Assembly: GCA_949752795.1 (NCBI GenBank) | Contig: OX457061.1 | Location: 32,306,425 to 32,370,424, forward strand | DNA length: 64,000 nucleotides | Direction: 5' to 3' | Source of the DNA: Hyperoodon ampullatus | Taxonomy: Eukaryota; Chordata; Mammalia; Artiodactyla; Ziphiidae | Position numbers and translations under genes: made by a program | Shown here: in pieces, positions 60,001 to 64,000 of the stretch | Layout: every line of letters starts with the position of its first letter | Position numbering within the stretch: the first letter of the stretch is position 1 | Notes under the pieces: model-generated | Seen by the model: the letters and a program-made list of their open reading frames with translations, nothing else | What the model was told of the DNA's origin: nothing | The model's database searches: none

Positions 60001-61153
60001 CGTCCAGCAACCATGTTTTTTGACTCATATTTTTTACTTTGCAACCAAATATTCAGCCTTAGAGCTGAGGTTTTCTGGAGGGAAAAAATTAGGTATCTAA
60101 GAGGCATTTTGGAGTTTGAGAATGTGTTCTAACTGGTTACCTAAGAGACACATCCATCTCTGATGCTCTTCACCAACATGAGAAGTACCATTATATTCAA
60201 GACATGGTTTCTTGCATTTTTCTAGATATATGCCTTAGAACTGGGACAAGTATTTAGGATAAACCACTATGAGAGAAATAAAGTGTCCAATGGAACCTTC
60301 TCATTTGATGTCAAAGCTCAGAGATCCTTTTTGTTTTTGAGACGTCAAGTTGATGAGGCTCGTTAGGCAAGTTTTTACCTAATTTGCTCTAATATATCAC
60401 AGAGAGATCATTCTGGAGAAGTATATGTGAGCTGTGATGCACACTGCCATAAAGAAGATTCTTGTTGGGTCTTTGGATTCCGTAATCCTTCTCATGTTAG
60501 ATTTATGTCCATCTAATTAATTGATCACATTCCTCCAGGATTTGTTTTTTTCCTTACTCTTTGGAGTTGGAGACAACTTTTAGATGAAATAATTATTTTG
60601 CATATATATGTGTATATATTTTTAAATTTTCTTTCTAATGAGTCTTCTGGAAGACAGTAGGGGAAAAAAGAAATCCAACTGTACTAATGGACTTTGAAGT
60701 ACTTGTGGTCAGTTTTCCTGAAAGGAAAGAATGGTAAAGTTGCCTTGGGAAAGAGTCCCGTTTTCCGTGTGATGGAGTTTAATAGGGTCTCCTCTATCTT
60801 GGATTCTTTCCTGGTATTGAGATTTCTTGGTTAAGGTAACCTTACTTATCTTCTTTGTGGTATGTGCCTTTATCAGACTTATAGTTCACTGCCTCATGGG
60901 ACAGAACACTGACAAAGCTGCATTGAATGTTTCAAGTTGATGGCTGGGGAATAGAGAGGCTATTTCACAATGAATGCCACACTCACAAGTTAGGAAATAT
61001 ATAAATAATGAACTAAGATGGGAAAGGACCTGACATGGGTGTATGATTGGATATTGGTATATGGAAACTAAGAAATTCAGAAGAAGTGGGGGAAATATTT
61101 CCAGTGTCTATTACTAAAATCTAGTGAGCTGAAGAAAAAAAAAGTCAAGTGTC

Positions 61154-61156
<3 letters not shown>

Positions 61157-61226
<70 letters not shown>
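61157..61226 (+). repeat. Compound (GA)n(GT)n microsatellite
   Basis: About 16 GA units then about 19 GT units. Confidence 0.95.
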
Positions 61227-61231
<5 letters not shown>

Positions 61232-61774
61232 CAAGCATCTTTTGAAGTTCACATACTTAGGAAGTTGGTGGCTTTGAGGGAAACATTAGCTGGGTGTTGG
61301 TGACCTATTAATTGATTATGAGCAAACAGAGAGGAAAGTAGATAATGTTAGAAGAAAATTCCTCTTCTTGTGTGATATGCCAAGACATCTGGCAGATGTT
61401 ATGTTGGGCCCTAAGGAATGGACAGTTTAATTTTAGCCCTAGCAAGGAAATGGGAAGTTCTAAGCTCTTTTAATAGCACAAGTCTTAGTTTGGGGAAGGT
61501 TGCTTAAAAAAATAAGAAAGGAAAAGAAAAGAGGGATTGATTGTATTATGGAAGAACTCCGGGGAACATCGGAATTAAGCTGAGATTTGGGGGGTTATGG
61601 ACAAATATATTACTTCCCAAGTAGAAATTAACATAAAAATCATTTAAAAATTGACTACTTGGTAACACCCTAAATGATGAATATTAAGTATCTGATAGTC
61701 ACCTTTCAGAACTTTTCATTGAGAAGCTAGTTTTTTTGTGCCTTAGAGAGATCACCTCCTTCACATCTGCCCTT

Positions 61775-61915
61775 CCCCCTGCATTGTACTGAGGAGGAAA
61801 CTGGCACAGAGACGTGAGGTGACTCGCACAGGTCAGAAAGTTCATTTGTAATAAAGCCAGGCCTAGAACTCAGGTCGGCTGACTCCCAGTCCCGTGCTCT
61901 TTCCACTGCCCTACT
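61775..61915 (-). mobile_element. MIR/L2-type old repeat
   Basis: 'tgaggaggaaactggcacag', 'gaggtgactcgcacaggtc', 'cctagaactcaggtcggctg' matches the reverse MIR core. Confidence 0.7.
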
Positions 61916-64000
61916 GCCCATGATTGTAGCGGTTTGTGAAACACCAACTCTCCTCTCCAGAGTGCAAAGCTGTCTGAGAAACCCTGAAATCATACGCTAG
62001 TGGGGCAGGAGTATTGATTTTTGTTAGCTGAGTGTAGCGTGATGGGGAGCCTGGGGCTGATCATGCTCATTCATAGAAGTGATACGCTCCAGAGGCCAAT
62101 TCTGTTCGTGGGACTTTTAGCTCTTGGGTCTGTAGCTGTGATTTTCTTCTAATTGTCCTCCTCTCTGTAATTCTGTCATCCAGGGCTGGGGAGTCCTTTT
62201 CAAATGCTCTTCTTTGGAAGTTTGTCTGGGTCTACTGCAACTTAACCGGAGTGCCCACAATTGGACTCCGAGGATCTATTTTGCAACCTGGTACAGATTT
62301 CAATTGGCTTCTTGCAGAGATGCCATTTTGTAATACTGATGAATGGCCAAGAGAGTGAAATCCAGTCTAAAACGATGACTGGTGGCTTCCCAGTGTTCCA
62401 GACTCATCCAAAAATGTGCCCTCCGTGTACCTTCTTGAGGCCCAGTTCTCTGTTGCAGACCCATGGCTAGCTATTTCCCATGCCCCAGTAGACATGAAGT
62501 CATCCTTAAAATGCCGTTTGAACAGCACGTGCAACATTTAACCATGAGAGAGGGATGGGGCAGTACTTGAAGAAGGGTGATGACAGGTTTCCATTTCTGA
62601 TTCCTCTTAGACAAGTGAGTAACTTTGTAAAGAAGAAGAGTGATGTTTGGAAGTTTCCACGTTTTCTAAGCTTCTTCTAAACGAAAGCATAAATTCTTAA
62701 TCCAGGAGGCAGTCTGGAGAAGGTAGGGCTGGATGTGGACTTCTGGCAGAAACACAGTTAACGCTGTAAACAGTTGGACCTCAGTGTGGCATTCCTCCAG
62801 ATGAGTTGACTGTCGAAAATAAAATGTTCCAGAAGAACTGGGAGAACAGGAAAGAAGTTAAAACAGCATGGTTTGCATGCCAGTACTGAGGAAGAAAAAA
62901 AAAAAAGTGGGGGGGGCATTGGAGAGAAGATAATCCTAAGTGGAACTGTCTCTGGGATTTATAAAAACTAGGTGGAGAAGTTTGCAAGTGAAGGAAAATG
63001 GATTTTTATGAATTTAGGTTGCATTGACAATTTATTAGGAAGCTCTTTTGACTCTTTTGTCCCCTTGAACTTTGTATCTGGAGAACTGCACACACTGAGC
63101 AATTGGATTTACAATTTCTGCTCAGAAATGCTATTGTAAAATGTATCTACTTTCTAAGGGATCCTGTCCTTATCAGTTGACGCATACCTAGGGTTTGTAG
63201 TCTTGGGATCTGTGGCTCCAACACCAAGTTGGATTTTTCAGGGCTTGGAAGGACAAGAGGCAGAGTCCTGTGGGCTGAGAGGTTACCCATATGGTTCACC
63301 TGCATTGTCTTTTAATTCTGGTGAGCACATGACGTGGTGTCTTCAAAGCATTCTTGCCTAATTTGTAGCTGGAGAGGGTTTTTTTCTTGCGTTATTCTTG
63401 GAGGGAAGGTTTCTTTTTGTGCCAGGTCATGGGTATCTTGGTATTGATTTCCTTGCTTTCATGTGTTTGCTTGTTTAGTTCACTGCATGTTGCTTCTGAA
63501 TATTAAGAAAACACTTCTGCCAGCCCTGTCCACACCTTACCCCCAACTTCATTGAGAGAGCAGAGCCTGCTCCAGACGGTGAAGGGAAGGTGGGGAGGTA
63601 CTTATTTGTTCAAAAAATAAATCCTTGAAGATGAAGACTGCTTAATTCAGAAAGTTACTTGCCAGGCTTTCGAGTAGACTTTTCACAAAGACCATGCAAG
63701 GAGAGATGGGGAAAATTCCATAAGCAACCAGTGGGTCCTGATGAAAATGTGTTAGGATCACTTAGTAGGAAATCAAGCATTTGTCCAAGACGGGTAGGCA
63801 AGACTTATCTTTGGATTCAGATTGGTTTGAGTACAAAAGGAGCTCAAGGCCCCAGCGAGACAACTGTGTCAGAAGTAATGAAGCCCAGGATTTGTGGAGA
63901 GGCTTAGCTGCCACACAGCCTGGCTGGGGAAGGCCAGTTCGCTCCCTAAGCCCTCGTCTGGCCAGTTGAACCAGAACACGAGCTAAGGCCTTCACATTTT

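Larger units (their letters stand above)
57261..64000 (+). other. Probable intron of the unnamed gene; no coding seen
   Basis: GC content falls from about 57.7 kb. No CHR SINE or young L1. Old MIR/L2-like remnant at about 61775-61915 (minus) and a compound microsatellite at 61157-61226. Frames such as 58887-59069 and 59761-60132 have no recognised domain, splice context or family and are left uncalled. Confidence 0.45.

Noticed and set aside
59761..60132. 123-codon frame, and a 60-codon frame at 58887-59069
   Set aside because: No domain, no splice context, AT-rich; probably chance. The 58887 frame has a somewhat protein-like composition but I could not place it.

Overview
The window is nuclear DNA of a mammal, almost certainly a cetacean and probably a toothed whale or dolphin. 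The evidence is repeat content: 26 copies of tRNA-derived SINEs whose head reads like 'cttccctggtggcgcagtgg', the CHR family of whales, hippos and ruminants, many in a short form of about 200 bp that I associate with cetacean CHR-2. There are also CHR-1-like copies, an L1 of cetartiodactyl type, and older mammalian repeats (MIR, L2, old L1). Nothing is bacterial or phage-like: no operons, CRISPR arrays or IS elements.

Layout. 1-7.5 kb is intergenic or intronic DNA with old repeats and several SINEs, including an unclassified repeat present twice in opposite orientations (about 2.37-2.69 and 5.74-6.06 kb). 7.5-14.9 kb is a full-length LINE-1 with both ORFs open (ORF1 304 aa, ORF2 1272 aa with endonuclease and reverse-transcriptase residues in place), matching target-site duplications, and what looks like a two-step 3' transduction. 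A CHR-2-like SINE later landed in the L1's own 3' target-site copy. 15-41 kb is ordinary repeat-rich non-coding DNA; five places in the window show successive retroposon insertions into one target site. 41.7-43.8 kb is a processed pseudogene of LITAF, 3' UTR and poly(A) tail included, with flanking duplications and a premature stop. 44-48.9 kb is again SINE-rich.

From 48.85 kb to the end I see no CHR SINE and no young L1. This repeat-poor stretch holds two GC-rich, CpG-rich blocks (about 53.1-54.6 and 55.3-57.3 kb) that look like promoter and 5' UTR regions of a plus-strand gene. Candidate splice donors lie at 53270, 56419 and 57098, and a possible 43-nt internal exon at 57055-57097. The remainder to 64 kb then looks like a long first or second intron. 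I cannot name this gene from its non-coding 5' end.

Apart from the L1 ORFs and the LITAF retrocopy I find no convincing coding sequence. Most open frames here are SINE bodies, simple repeats, or chance frames in GC-rich DNA. Repeat family names are pattern recognition, not database results; boundaries anchored by target-site duplications are good to a few bases, the others are approximate.
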